Positions 47,227-55,851 of a stretch of 64,000 nucleotides of DNA are shown here, in pieces. The notes below the pieces were generated by a model. The model saw only the letters and a list, made by a program, of their open reading frames with translations. It did no database searches and was not told the origin of the DNA. A program made the translations under genes and the position numbers. The stretch's first letter is position 1. Each line of letters starts with the position of its first letter. The stretch lies in contig NZ_AP027130.1 of assembly GCF_027925145.1 (NCBI RefSeq), forward strand, positions 1,922,001 through 1,986,000, given 5' to 3'. The DNA comes from Thermodesulfomicrobium sp. WS (GTDB lineage Bacteria > Desulfobacterota > Desulfovibrionia > Desulfovibrionales > Desulfomicrobiaceae).

Positions 47227-47243
47227 TTGGCCCTCAATTTGCT
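47227..47243 (+). promoter_or_regulatory. Sigma-54-like promoter for glutamate synthase genes
   Basis: TTGGCCCTCAATTTGCT: GG (47229-47230) and GC (47241-47242) are exactly ten bases apart, as in -24/-12 elements (TGGC...TTGCT). It lies 127 bases before the ATG at 47370. Nitrogen-assimilation control fits the downstream genes. Confidence 0.45.
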
Positions 47244-47284
47244 GAATCGCTTTTCCCGCGCGGCCACCACGGTCCGCAGGGAGT

Positions 47285-47346
47285 TTTTTGCATTTTTGCG
47301 TAAAAATATCGCTTTTTGCCAAAATTGAAATACATTTTTGCAAAAA
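47285..47346. promoter_or_regulatory. A/T palindromes before the glutamate synthase genes
   Basis: The motif TTTTTGC occurs four times (47285, 47293, 47313 and 47335). Two copies are in inverted repeats: ATTTTTGCGTAAAAAT (47292-47307) and TTTTTGCAAAAA (47335-47346). They are spaced 20-22 bases, about two helical turns. Likely operator sites for a regulator; its identity is unknown. Confidence 0.5.
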
Positions 47347-47369
47347 GACATCCGTTGAGGGAGACATCT

Positions 47370-48500
47370 ATGTGCCGACTCTTTGCGCTCACCGCAAGCG
47401 AGCCCATCTCACCCATGCACGCCATTCGCGCCCTCGATGTCATGCGCGAAGGGCATGATGGCTCTGGAGTAGGGCTCTTTCTCTCGGACTTCAGCGGCCC
47501 GCTGGCCGCCTTCAAGGACAAGCCCATCCTCTCGGGCATCTGTACCCGGGAAGGGCTGCGGCGCCTGGACGCCGCCATGGAGGATTGGGGCTTCACCCCG
47601 CTGTGGGAGTTGCCCATCACGCCCCAAGGCCCCCGCCCCCGCTGGACCCCGGAGCGGGACGTGTACGTGCTGCGGGTATACGATATGCCCGCGCATCTGG
47701 CCGCGCTTGCCCCGCAGGAGCGCGAGCTCGCCTTGGTACGCACCCGCCTTGAGCTGCGCCACATGGGCCTTGAAAACGAAGACATCATCGTGTTTTCCTT
47801 CTGGCCTGATGCAGCCATGATCAAGGAGATCGGCGATCCCTTGCAGGTGGGAGAATACCTGGGCGTGGAACGGGACGAACTTCTGTGCCGCACCATCCTG
47901 GCCCAAGGCCGGCAGAACACCAACTACGCCATCAATCTCTACGCCTGCCATCCCTTCTTCATCCAAGGGATCTCCACCATGACCAACGGCGAAAACACCG
48001 CCTTCGTGCCCATCCGCGATTTCCTCATGAATCAGGGCGTCCCTGGCTACGAAGGCTACAACTCCGATTCCGAGGTCTTCACCCACATCCTCCACTACAC
48101 CCTCAAGGTCCTGGGCCTGCCGCTCGAAGCGTACAAGCACATCATCACGCCCCTCAAGGACCACGAGCTGGAAAACCACCCCCAAAAGGCGTTTCTTGCC
48201 CGCCTCAAGCAGTTGTGCCGCCGCATGATCATCGACGGCCCCAACTGCGTCATCGGCACCATCCCCGGCGGCACCATGTTCATGGTGCAGGACAGCAAGA
48301 AGCTGCGGCCCGGCGTGGTGGGCGGCCGACCCGGCCTGTTCGCCTTTTCTTCGGAAATCTGCGGCCTGGACTTCGCCATCCCGGATCGGGACCGCTCCAA
48401 AGACGTCCAGCCCATGCACCTCGACACCGTCATCGTTGGCCCCTCGCGCCAGGAGGTAACCGTATGTCGGCAAACACAGCCGCTTCCCCTTCACAGCTGA
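47370..48500 (+). CDS. Glutamate synthase, glutamine amidotransferase (class II) protein
   Basis: 376 residues. Starts MCRLFALTASEPISPMHAIRALDVMREGHDG: after Met removal Cys is the N-terminal nucleophile, as in Ntn-type class II glutaminases. It also has GENTAFVPIRDFL and FAFSSEICGLDFA. It corresponds to GltB domain 1 and supplies ammonia to the FMN synthase protein. GAGGGAGA precedes the ATG. It overlaps the next gene by 37 bases. Confidence 0.92.
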   Translation: MCRLFALTASEPISPMHAIRALDVMREGHDGSGVGLFLSDFSGPLAAFKDKPILSGICTREGLRRLDAAMEDWGFTPLWELPITPQGPRPRWTPERDVYVLRVYDMPAHLAALAPQERELALVRTRLELRHMGLENEDIIVFSFWPDAAMIKEIGDPLQVGEYLGVERDELLCRTILAQGRQNTNYAINLYACHPFFIQGISTMTNGENTAFVPIRDFLMNQGVPGYEGYNSDSEVFTHILHYTLKVLGLPLEAYKHIITPLKDHELENHPQKAFLARLKQLCRRMIIDGPNCVIGTIPGGTMFMVQDSKKLRPGVVGGRPGLFAFSSEICGLDFAIPDRDRSKDVQPMHLDTVIVGPSRQEVTVCRQTQPLPLHS

Positions 48501-50098
48501 GCATCAAAGACCTGCCCTGGCAGATCCAGTGGCGGGAAGAACGCTGCACCCTGTGCGGTGCGTGTACCAGCGTCTGCCCGGTAGGCGCCATTCGCCTCGG
48601 AGTGTTTCGCAAGCGGGAAATCCTCGCCCACCCGTCGCTCTCCACACGCCCCAAGACCACCTGGTCCATCCGCTACGGCATCCAACAATGCACCGAACCC
48701 CACCGCGCCTGTGTGGGCTGCGCCACCTGCACCTTGGTGTGTCCCAACGACGCCATCATGCCCATGCACTCGGACGAAAAGGACAAACTGTGCATGCACC
48801 GCAACCAGGGCGGCCAGGCGCGCACCCGCGGGGGCCGGCGCAACAGTAACGAATCGGTCCTCGACCGCATCAAATTCATCCGCATCTCCATGCTCACGGA
48901 CCCGGCCCTCGATGCCGGCCGGCACGAGTTCGACCTGCGCACCCTGCTCGGTCGGGTGCTCCCGCCCCAGGAAGGTGTGCGCGCCGCCCTGGAAGGGGAC
49001 TGGGTCCCCCCGGTGCGGGAAATCTACCCACTCATGATTGGGAGTATGTCCTTCGGCGCGCTCTCGCCGAACATGTGGGAAGGACTGCAAATGGGCGTGG
49101 CGTACCTCAACGAAGAGCTGGGGATGCCGGTGCGCATCTGCACCGGTGAAGGCGGCGTGCCGCCGCGGCTGCTACGCTCCCGCTTCCTCAAATACGTCAT
49201 CCTCCAGATCGCCTCGGGGTATTTCGGCTGGGACGAGATCATCCACGCCATCCCGCACATGAAGGAGGACCCCTGCGCCGTGGAGATCAAGTACGGTCAA
49301 GGGGCCAAGCCCGGCGACGGGGGGCTCCTCATGTGGCACAAAGTGAACCAGCTCATCGCCGCCATCCGCGGGGTGCCCCCGGGAGTGAGCCTGCCCAGTC
49401 CGCCCACCCACCAGACCAAGTACTCCATCGAGGAGGCCGTGGCCAAGATGATCCAGTCCATGAGCATGGCCTGGGGATTTCGTGTGCCGGTGTACCCCAA
49501 GATCTCCGGCACCACCACCGCCACCTCGGTGCTCAACAACCTCGCCCGCAACCCGTACGCCGCGGCCCTGGCCATCGACGGCGAAGACGGCGGCACCGGC
49601 GCGGCCTACAACGTCTCCATGGACCACATGGGCGCGCCCATCGCCTCCAATATCCGCGACTGCTACCTCAACCTGTGCGCCCTGGGCAAACAGAACGAAA
49701 TCCCGCTCATCGCCGGCGGCGGCATCGGCAAGAACGGCAATCTGGCGGCCAACGCCGCGGCCCTCATCATGCTGGGCGCCTCGGCGGTGCAGATCGGCAA
49801 GTACGCCATGCAGGCCGCGGCCGGGTGTGTGGGGTCGGAGTCCGACCGGTGCAACATCTGCAACATCGGCAAATGCCCCAAGGGCATCACGTCCCAAGAC
49901 CCGCGCCTCTACCGCCGCCTGGATCCGGAAAAGGTGGCCGAACGCCTGGTGGACCTCTTCGTGAGCTTCGACACCGAGCTCAAGAAGATCGTTGCCCCCT
50001 TGGGCCGCTCCACCTCCCTGCCCATCGGCATGTCCGACGCCATCGGCATCAATGACAAAGATGCCGCTGACCGCTTGCAGATCCGCTACGTCGTTTAA
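48464..50098 (+). CDS. Glutamate synthase, FMN/synthase domain with ferredoxin domain
   Basis: 544 residues behind AGGAGGTAACC. The N-terminal 90 residues are a 2x[4Fe-4S] ferredoxin (CTLCGACTSVCPVG and CVGCATCTLVCPND). The rest is the GltB synthase TIM barrel: PLMIGSMSFGALSP, RICTGEGGVPP, EIKYGQGAKPGDGG, SPPTHQTKYSIEE, AIDGEDGGTGAA and the Cys-rich CNICNIGKCPKGI loop of the 3Fe-4S cluster. It makes glutamate from 2-oxoglutarate and ammonia. Eleven bases before the next gene. Confidence 0.95.
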   Translation: MSANTAASPSQLSIKDLPWQIQWREERCTLCGACTSVCPVGAIRLGVFRKREILAHPSLSTRPKTTWSIRYGIQQCTEPHRACVGCATCTLVCPNDAIMPMHSDEKDKLCMHRNQGGQARTRGGRRNSNESVLDRIKFIRISMLTDPALDAGRHEFDLRTLLGRVLPPQEGVRAALEGDWVPPVREIYPLMIGSMSFGALSPNMWEGLQMGVAYLNEELGMPVRICTGEGGVPPRLLRSRFLKYVILQIASGYFGWDEIIHAIPHMKEDPCAVEIKYGQGAKPGDGGLLMWHKVNQLIAAIRGVPPGVSLPSPPTHQTKYSIEEAVAKMIQSMSMAWGFRVPVYPKISGTTTATSVLNNLARNPYAAALAIDGEDGGTGAAYNVSMDHMGAPIASNIRDCYLNLCALGKQNEIPLIAGGGIGKNGNLAANAAALIMLGASAVQIGKYAMQAAAGCVGSESDRCNICNIGKCPKGITSQDPRLYRRLDPEKVAERLVDLFVSFDTELKKIVAPLGRSTSLPIGMSDAIGINDKDAADRLQIRYVV

Positions 50099-50109
50099 CG
50101 AGGGACATC

Positions 50110-52491
50110 ATGGAACACGTGCACATCTCTGGAAACGAAAACGGCGTCCGCCTGGAGTCCCGCATCCTGGAGGAACGCATCCAACAGGCCGTGACCGCCG
50201 GGGCCCGGCGCCTCACCATCGAGGCCTTCGGCCAGCATGGCATCGGCGGGCGGCTTTGGGTCTCGGCCACCGAACCCGTGCAGGTCACGGTCACCGGGCA
50301 TGCGGGCCAGCGTCTGGGCTCCTTTGGTTTCCCCGGCACCACCATCGAAGTCATGGGCCCGGCCTCGGACGATACCGGCTGGCTCAACGCCGGCGCCCAT
50401 ATCATCGTCCACGGCAACGCCGGCAACGGCACGGCCAATGCCATGGCCCAGGGCAAGCTCTGGGTGGCCGGGCACATCGGCGCCCGCGGCATGACCATGA
50501 CCAAACACAACCCCCGCTTTGCCCCGCCCGAGCTGTGGGTGCTCGGCGGGGTGGGCGACTATTTCGCCGAATTCATGGCCGGCGGCATCGCCGTGGTGTG
50601 CGGCGTGGATGCCCCGGACCCGGAGCAGGTGCTCGGATACCGGCCCTGCGTGGGCATGGTGGGCGGGCGCATCTTCTACCGCGGCCCCGAACAATGGGTG
50701 AGCCCGCCGGACGCCAAACATGTGCCCCTGGGCGACGAGGACTGGCAGTGGTTGCGCGCCGGACTTGCGGACTTTCTGGAGCGCATCGGCAGAAGCGATC
50801 TGCTGCCCAAGCTTGCCGGTCGTGCGGATTGGCACCTGGTGGTGGCGCGCTCGCCCCAGGAAAAACTCACCAAGAAACGCCGCTCCATGAGCGAATTCCG
50901 CGCCCAGGTGTGGGACGGAGAACTGGGCCGCGGCGGACTCATCGGCGACCTCACCACCCTGGACCGCTCCCCCATCGGCTACATCGTCACCGACGAACTC
51001 CGGCGCATGGTGCCGGTGTGGGAAAACTGCAAATACCTACCGCCCTGCCAGTCCAGCTGTCCCACGGGCATCCCGGTGCGGGAGCGCTGGGCCTTCATCC
51101 GCGCCGGCCGCATGGACGAGGCCGTGAACCTCGCCCTGCGCTTCACCCCCTTCCCGGCCACGGTGTGCGGCTATCTCTGCCCCAACCTGTGCATGCAGGG
51201 GTGCACCCGTAACCTGGACCGCATGGCCCCGGTGGACGTGCGGCTCCTCGGCCGGGCGAGCGAGAAGGCCGGCATGCCGGAGCTTCCCCCCATCACCGGG
51301 GCCTCGGTGGCCATCGTCGGCGGCGGCCCTGCGGGCATTTCCGCGGCCTGGCAGCTGCGCCTGCTGGGACACAATCCTGTGGTCTACGACCGCGAAGAAC
51401 AGTTGGGCGGAAAACTCAGCGCCGCCATCCCCGAAAGCCGCATCCCCCGCGCCGTGCTGGAGGCGGAGCTGGCGCGCGCCCGCCAGGTCATCGGTCACGT
51501 ACAACTGCAAACACCACTGACCCCGGAGGAGTTCCAGTCCATCCGTCAACGCCACGACTTCGTGATCCTGGCCACCGGCGCAAGCATGCCGCGCACCCTG
51601 CCGGTACCCGGCAAAGAGCGTCTGATCACGGCCCTGGACTTCCTCAAGGCAGCCAAGCGCGGCGCCGCCCAGGTGGGCCGGCGCGTGGTGATCATCGGCG
51701 CCGGCAACGTCGGCTGCGACGTGGCCACCGAGGCGGCCCGCCTGGGGGCCACGGACATCACCCTCATCGACGTGCAAAAACCCGCCTCCTTCGGCAAGGA
51801 GCGGGAAGAGGCCGAGCGCGCCGGGGCCCGCTTCCTGTGGCCGTGCTTCACCAAGGAGATCACGGCGGAAGGCGTGCTGCTCACCGACGGTCGGCTGCTG
51901 CCTGCGGACACGGTCATCGTGTCCATCGGCGACGCCCCGGATCTCTCGGCCATCCCCGAAGACATCGCCCGCGAACGCGGCTTTGTCACGGTCAACCAGT
52001 TCGGCCAGACCACGGACCCGCGGGTCTTCGCCATCGGCGACGTGGTGCGCCTGGGCCTGCTCACCCAGGCCATCGGCGACGGCCGGCGTGTGGCCGAGAC
52101 CATCGACGGCATCCACCGCGGCACCCGCCCCCTGTCGGACACGGCAGAAATCGCCGACGCCCAGGCCCTGCGCCACGAGGTCATGGACCCCGGAAACCTC
52201 CTTTCCGAGACCATCGACACCACGCGCATGCACCTGGCCTACTTCGATCCGCGCCGCGCCAGCTTTGGATCCGTGGAGGAATGCGCAAGCGAGTGCGCCT
52301 CCTGCGGCCTGTGCCGGGACTGCGGCACCTGCGAAGCCATCTGCCCACGCGGGGCCATCTCCCGCCAGAGCCTCCCCGACGGCGGTTTTGCCATGGTGAG
52401 CGATCCCAAACGCTGCATTGGCTGCGGGTTCTGCGCCGACTCCTGCCCTTGCGGCATCTGGCACATGGTCCCCAATACTCCCATGGGCTAG
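50110..52491 (+). CDS. Fusion: GltB domain 3 - GltD-like flavoprotein - ferredoxin
   Basis: 793 residues. Residues 1-255 are the GXGXG beta-helix (FGQHGIGGRLWV, NAGAHIIVHGNAGNGTANAM). From about 260 (MSEFRAQVWDGELGRGG) comes the GltD-like part: the CxxC-rich start (CKYLPPCQSSCPTGIPVRER, then CGYLCPNLCMQGCTRN), FAD loop AIVGGGPAGISAAW (397) and NAD(P) loop VVIIGAGNVGCDVA (526). From 725 there is a C-terminal ferredoxin (CASCGLCRDCGTCEAICPRG and CIGCGFCADSCPCG). It passes electrons to the synthase. The one-protein fusion of domain 3 with GltD is unlike E. coli. Confidence 0.95.
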   Translation: MEHVHISGNENGVRLESRILEERIQQAVTAGARRLTIEAFGQHGIGGRLWVSATEPVQVTVTGHAGQRLGSFGFPGTTIEVMGPASDDTGWLNAGAHIIVHGNAGNGTANAMAQGKLWVAGHIGARGMTMTKHNPRFAPPELWVLGGVGDYFAEFMAGGIAVVCGVDAPDPEQVLGYRPCVGMVGGRIFYRGPEQWVSPPDAKHVPLGDEDWQWLRAGLADFLERIGRSDLLPKLAGRADWHLVVARSPQEKLTKKRRSMSEFRAQVWDGELGRGGLIGDLTTLDRSPIGYIVTDELRRMVPVWENCKYLPPCQSSCPTGIPVRERWAFIRAGRMDEAVNLALRFTPFPATVCGYLCPNLCMQGCTRNLDRMAPVDVRLLGRASEKAGMPELPPITGASVAIVGGGPAGISAAWQLRLLGHNPVVYDREEQLGGKLSAAIPESRIPRAVLEAELARARQVIGHVQLQTPLTPEEFQSIRQRHDFVILATGASMPRTLPVPGKERLITALDFLKAAKRGAAQVGRRVVIIGAGNVGCDVATEAARLGATDITLIDVQKPASFGKEREEAERAGARFLWPCFTKEITAEGVLLTDGRLLPADTVIVSIGDAPDLSAIPEDIARERGFVTVNQFGQTTDPRVFAIGDVVRLGLLTQAIGDGRRVAETIDGIHRGTRPLSDTAEIADAQALRHEVMDPGNLLSETIDTTRMHLAYFDPRRASFGSVEECASECASCGLCRDCGTCEAICPRGAISRQSLPDGGFAMVSDPKRCIGCGFCADSCPCGIWHMVPNTPMG

Positions 52492-52511
52492 CGCCCCCAA
52501 CGGCATCCCTC

Positions 52512-52554
52512 TGCCCCGGCCAGGAGAGCTTCCTTGCCGGGGCATTTCTTTTTT
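52512..52554 (+). terminator. Terminator after glutamate synthase genes
   Basis: TGCCCCGGC pairs with GCCGGGGCA (9 bp) around 15 bases, followed by TTTCTTTTTT. Confidence 0.9.
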
Positions 52555-52567
52555 GGCGCACCTGCCC

Positions 52568-52594
52568 TAAAGTTTTTGCAGAAGCGACCGATAC
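52568..52594 (+). promoter_or_regulatory. Sigma-28 (FliA) promoter for the flgM operon
   Basis: TAAAGTTT, 11 bases, then ACCGATAC. The sigma-28 consensus is TAAAGTTT-N11-GCCGATAA, so the first box is perfect and the second matches 6 of 8. It is 25 bases before the GTG at 52619. A FliA target here fits feedback control of flgM. Confidence 0.75.
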
Positions 52595-52618
52595 AGCGCG
52601 ACAAGAAGGAGCCAAGCC

Positions 52619-53038
52619 GTGACCATCAGTCCCTTTCTCGTCAAAAACGTGCTGCGCACCTATGACCAGCAGATGGACACCGGTCGGCGCATCTCGCGGC
52701 TCAAGAAGTTCATGAGCCAGCGTGACGCGGCCGACAGCGTCTCCATCTCCCAGGAGGCCAAGCGCCGCCTGTTGGTGGAACGGGTGGCACGGGAGATCGT
52801 GGACAACCTGGTGGGGTCCACCAGCACCAACCCTGTGGTGCAGGAAATCCGTCAAGCTTTGGACGAAGAATTCGGCCCAGGCTTGGTCTTTCGCTATCCC
52901 CCGGACGGCGACGAGTTGGAAATCCTGCGCAAAGACGAAAACGGCACGCCTCGTGCTATGACCAACGGCGAAAAAGACCGGTTCATGCAGCGCTTGTGGC
53001 AGATCACCTACCACAAGGTGGATGCAACCATGCTGTAG
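52619..53038 (+). CDS. FlgM-associated conserved protein (DVU0524-type)
   Basis: 139 residues from a GTG after AAGGAG. Begins MTISPFLVKNVLRTYDQQM, with DSVSISQEAKRRLLVERVAREIVDNL in the middle. It is the family I know from Desulfovibrio as lying directly before flgM. No enzyme motif; the function is unknown. Under the sigma-28 promoter and eight bases before flgM. Confidence 0.85.
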   Translation: MTISPFLVKNVLRTYDQQMDTGRRISRLKKFMSQRDAADSVSISQEAKRRLLVERVAREIVDNLVGSTSTNPVVQEIRQALDEEFGPGLVFRYPPDGDELEILRKDENGTPRAMTNGEKDRFMQRLWQITYHKVDATML

Positions 53039-53046
53039 GAGGCCCT

Positions 53047-53346
53047 ATGGCCATCAAGACCATCACTTCTCCCCTGGCGGGCTATGAAGCCCAGCGCCTC
53101 ACCCCGGAATTGGAGCGCACCGAGACCACGCGGCACCGCACTCCCACCCCGGAAACCGACCGGGTGTCGCTTTCCGAAGAAGGTCGGCGCAAGGCCGCCG
53201 TGCTCATCGCCGCCACCGAGGCGGACGGGGTGCGGGCGCACAAGGTAGCGGCCCTCAAGGCCCAGGTGGCAGCAGGCACCTACGCGCCCAAGAGCGAGGA
53301 CATCGCCGCCGCCATGGTGCGCCATGACCTCGACCTTTGGGGTTAG
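53047..53346 (+). CDS. flgM: Anti-sigma-28 factor FlgM
   Basis: 99 residues. The C-terminal helices DRVSLSEEGRRKAAVLIAAT and AHKVAALKAQVAAGTYAPKSEDIAAAMV are the FlgM sigma-binding region (V-x-x-LKxxxxxGxY type). It blocks FliA until the hook is finished and FlgM is exported. TAGGAGG lies before the ATG. Convergent with fliW by four bases. Confidence 0.9.
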   Translation: MAIKTITSPLAGYEAQRLTPELERTETTRHRTPTPETDRVSLSEEGRRKAAVLIAATEADGVRAHKVAALKAQVAAGTYAPKSEDIAAAMVRHDLDLWG

Positions 53347-53816
53347 CCTACCCGCGCCATCACCGCCGACTCCCCGCCGCAATCACGCAGCAGTACCCGG
53401 GTGGGCTGCATGCCCACTTGGGGGACCTGCAGGCCGATACGCTCGCGGACATTGAGGCAGAGCGGCCCCATGAGGTTGAGACTGGTGTCCTCAGGCCGAC
53501 CCTTGGGGACCGTCACCAGCACCAGCACCACCAGTTCCCGCACGGAGCGTACCTTGAGGATGCGTTCCTCGACGCTGCTCACCTGAATGCGGTACTCCCC
53601 GAGAAAGGCAAAGGGATCGGCCACCAAAAACCCCACTTCGGCGCGCTCGAGACTTTGCAGGTACCGAAACGGCGTGCCGGGCTTGAAGTCCACCAGCACG
53701 AAATCCCGCAACCGCTCAAAACCGATGAGGCCATGGGGAAAGGTCACCACCGAGGCCGGATCCACGGCCACCTTTCCCACGCGGGAGGCTATGACCCGTG
53801 TGTTTCGCTGTTCCAT
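53343..53816 (-). CDS. fliW: Flagellar assembly factor FliW
   Basis: 157 residues. [38 protein letters not shown] and [20 protein letters not shown] are FliW signatures. It binds CsrA and flagellin, freeing flagellin mRNA. Overlaps csrA by 28 bases. Confidence 0.96.
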   Translation of the reverse strand: MEQRNTRVIASRVGKVAVDPASVVTFPHGLIGFERLRDFVLVDFKPGTPFRYLQSLERAEVGFLVADPFAFLGEYRIQVSSVEERILKVRSVRELVVLVLVTVPKGRPEDTSLNLMGPLCLNVRERIGLQVPQVGMQPTRVLLRDCGGESAVMARVG

Positions 53817-54031
53817 AATGATGCCGCCGCCAAAAGGTCGTGTTCATTGGTTTCCAGGGCGGCCGTGTTGGCCTCCCGCACCTTGAGATAGATCTCCTCC
53901 CGAAATACCGGCACCTCCGCCGGGATCTCCAGGCCGAGCCGGACCTGCTGCCCGCGCACCGCCAGTACGGTGATGCGGATATCCTCCCCCAGGATCAGGC
54001 TCTCTCCCACTTTCCGCGACAAAATGAGCAT
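53789..54031 (-). CDS. csrA: Carbon storage/translation regulator CsrA
   Basis: 80 residues. [20 protein letters not shown] and [19 protein letters not shown] are the RNA-binding core. Binds GGA in mRNA leaders to block translation, notably of flagellin. Lies between flgL and fliW in the flagellar operon; the C-terminal tail of about 20 residues is longer than in E. coli, as in flagellar CsrAs. Confidence 0.96.
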   Translation of the reverse strand: MLILSRKVGESLILGEDIRITVLAVRGQQVRLGLEIPAEVPVFREEIYLKVREANTAALETNEHDLLAAASLWNSETHGS

Positions 54032-54039
54032 GCCTGCTC

Positions 54040-55842
54040 CTAGAGATAGTTGGCCAGGCTCTGGCGCAGGATGTACGACGAAGACCGCAGCACCGCCTCG
54101 TAGGCCATCTGCTGGCTGGTCAAACGGGTCATGAGTTCGGCGATGTCCACGTCCTCCACGCGGCTCAGGCGCTCGGTTTCGTCGAGTTTGAGGCCTGAGA
54201 GCACTGTTGCGGCCACTTCCAGGCGATTCTCCCGCGCACCGATGGAAGCCATGCTCACGGACAGGGCGGAACGCGCCTGCTTGATGGCATCCACCGCCCG
54301 GCCGCAGCCCTGCTGATCGTTGGTCTCCAGCGCCGCCACCAGCTTGGCCGCCGCCACCAAGAGGTTGTCCGCCCGGTTGGCGTCGGCCGCGGCCGTCACC
54401 GCGCCAAAAGCAAACACCCCGCCAAAGATTTCCATGCCCACGTCGTTGAGCCGCACCCGCGCCCCCAAGGCCACGTCCACTTCGTGGCTGGCACTGGTGG
54501 GCCGCACCACGAACAGGGCATTCTGCGGCAGTGCCGACTCCCCGCCCGGCCCCGGGGTGAGCCGCACCTCACCGCCAGGAACCGCCAGTACAGGATTGGT
54601 CCCATTGGGCGCGCTGTGCCCCGTGGACCACGTCGTTCCGCCGTCGATGCTGTAGGAGTAGCTGATGGTCCCCGCAGCCCCCACCGAGGTGGCGGTATCC
54701 ACCCGCACGAGCACGTTGGTGGAAAAACTCCCTGCCGCCCACGCGGTAACCGCGGTCCCCAAGGTATCCACACTGGTGGAAGCTGCACGGGCGGTCAGAT
54801 CCACGCCCGCGAGACTCGTCCCGGACGGCGCCCGCAGACGCACAGCACCGCCCGGGGTCCAGAGCACCGGCGAAAGACCGGTATCCGCGGTCTGAAGGGC
54901 GCTCCACGTGGTGCCGCCATCCAAGCTATACCGGTAGGAAACCGCTCCGCCCATGCTGCCTGCAGTGACCTGGATGCGCACGTCCTGGGAAAGGCCGGGC
55001 AGGGCGTCCACCTGCAGGGCGGAAGCCGCCGTGGGCTTGGCCGTATAGGTGACGGCCGCCTCGGCCTCCACATCGCCCTGGTACACCGCGGCGGTGGCCA
55101 CCGTGAGCCAGGTCCCCTGAGACGTCTTGGTGTTGGTGGCAGGGGAAAGGTCCACGGTGAAGCCGTTTTCCAGATGCACCGTCACCCCGTCCAAGTCCAC
55201 GGTGTGCGGCCAGGTGGCGTCCATGGTCTTGGTGGTCCAATTGACCCCGCCGTCGGTCGTGTAGCGGTAGGTGATGGGGTCGGTGGTCCCCACCGTGGCC
55301 TGGGTGCCCGCTGGGCCCACGAATTGCACGAGGATGGTGGCGGGCGGGCTGCCCTCGGCCCGCGCCACTACGGCGCCGTCCTGGTTCAGGACCATGGCGC
55401 CTTGGACATAGGCGGTCTCGTCCATCCGGTGCCCGGCAAAGATGGAATTGCCCTCGTAGCGGCTATTGGCCAGGCCCAGGAGCTGCTGGAAGAGCTGCCG
55501 GGCCTCGTAGGCCGAGGCGGCCCGATCCTTGGCGGTGAGGGTCCCTGTCGCCCCCTGCTCGGCCAGGGCTTGCAGCCGCGACAAGATGTCGCTCGCCTGC
55601 ATGGTGACTTCATCGGCCAGTCCCAGCCACCCTTTGGCCGCCTCGATGTTCTTCTCATACTGGCCGATGGCCGCCAAGGAATCGCGGTAGGCAAAGATGC
55701 GGGCCGTGCCCACGGGGTCGTCCGAAGGCTTGTTGACACGCTTCTGGGTGGCGGCCTGCTCGTTGAGATCCGCCAGTTTTGCTTGCGTCCGGGCAACGGT
55801 GGACAGGAAGTCGCCGTACAGGCTGCGGGTGGTGACGCGCAT
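54040..55842 (-). CDS. flgL: Flagellar hook-filament junction protein FlgL (with repeat insert)
   Basis: 600 residues, twice the E. coli length. The conserved ends are [40 protein letters not shown] and [21 protein letters not shown]. The middle (about 170-455) holds three repeats with the Asp-box-like motif [11 protein letters not shown] (193), [11 protein letters not shown] (303) and [11 protein letters not shown] (395). Each repeat is about 100 residues. These should fold as an exposed beta domain on the junction. Nine bases after flgK. Confidence 0.93.
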   Translation of the reverse strand: MRVTTRSLYGDFLSTVARTQAKLADLNEQAATQKRVNKPSDDPVGTARIFAYRDSLAAIGQYEKNIEAAKGWLGLADEVTMQASDILSRLQALAEQGATGTLTAKDRAASAYEARQLFQQLLGLANSRYEGNSIFAGHRMDETAYVQGAMVLNQDGAVVARAEGSPPATILVQFVGPAGTQATVGTTDPITYRYTTDGGVNWTTKTMDATWPHTVDLDGVTVHLENGFTVDLSPATNTKTSQGTWLTVATAAVYQGDVEAEAAVTYTAKPTAASALQVDALPGLSQDVRIQVTAGSMGGAVSYRYSLDGGTTWSALQTADTGLSPVLWTPGGAVRLRAPSGTSLAGVDLTARAASTSVDTLGTAVTAWAAGSFSTNVLVRVDTATSVGAAGTISYSYSIDGGTTWSTGHSAPNGTNPVLAVPGGEVRLTPGPGGESALPQNALFVVRPTSASHEVDVALGARVRLNDVGMEIFGGVFAFGAVTAAADANRADNLLVAAAKLVAALETNDQQGCGRAVDAIKQARSALSVSMASIGARENRLEVAATVLSGLKLDETERLSRVEDVDIAELMTRLTSQQMAYEAVLRSSSYILRQSLANYL

Positions 55843-55851
55843 GCTTCCTCC

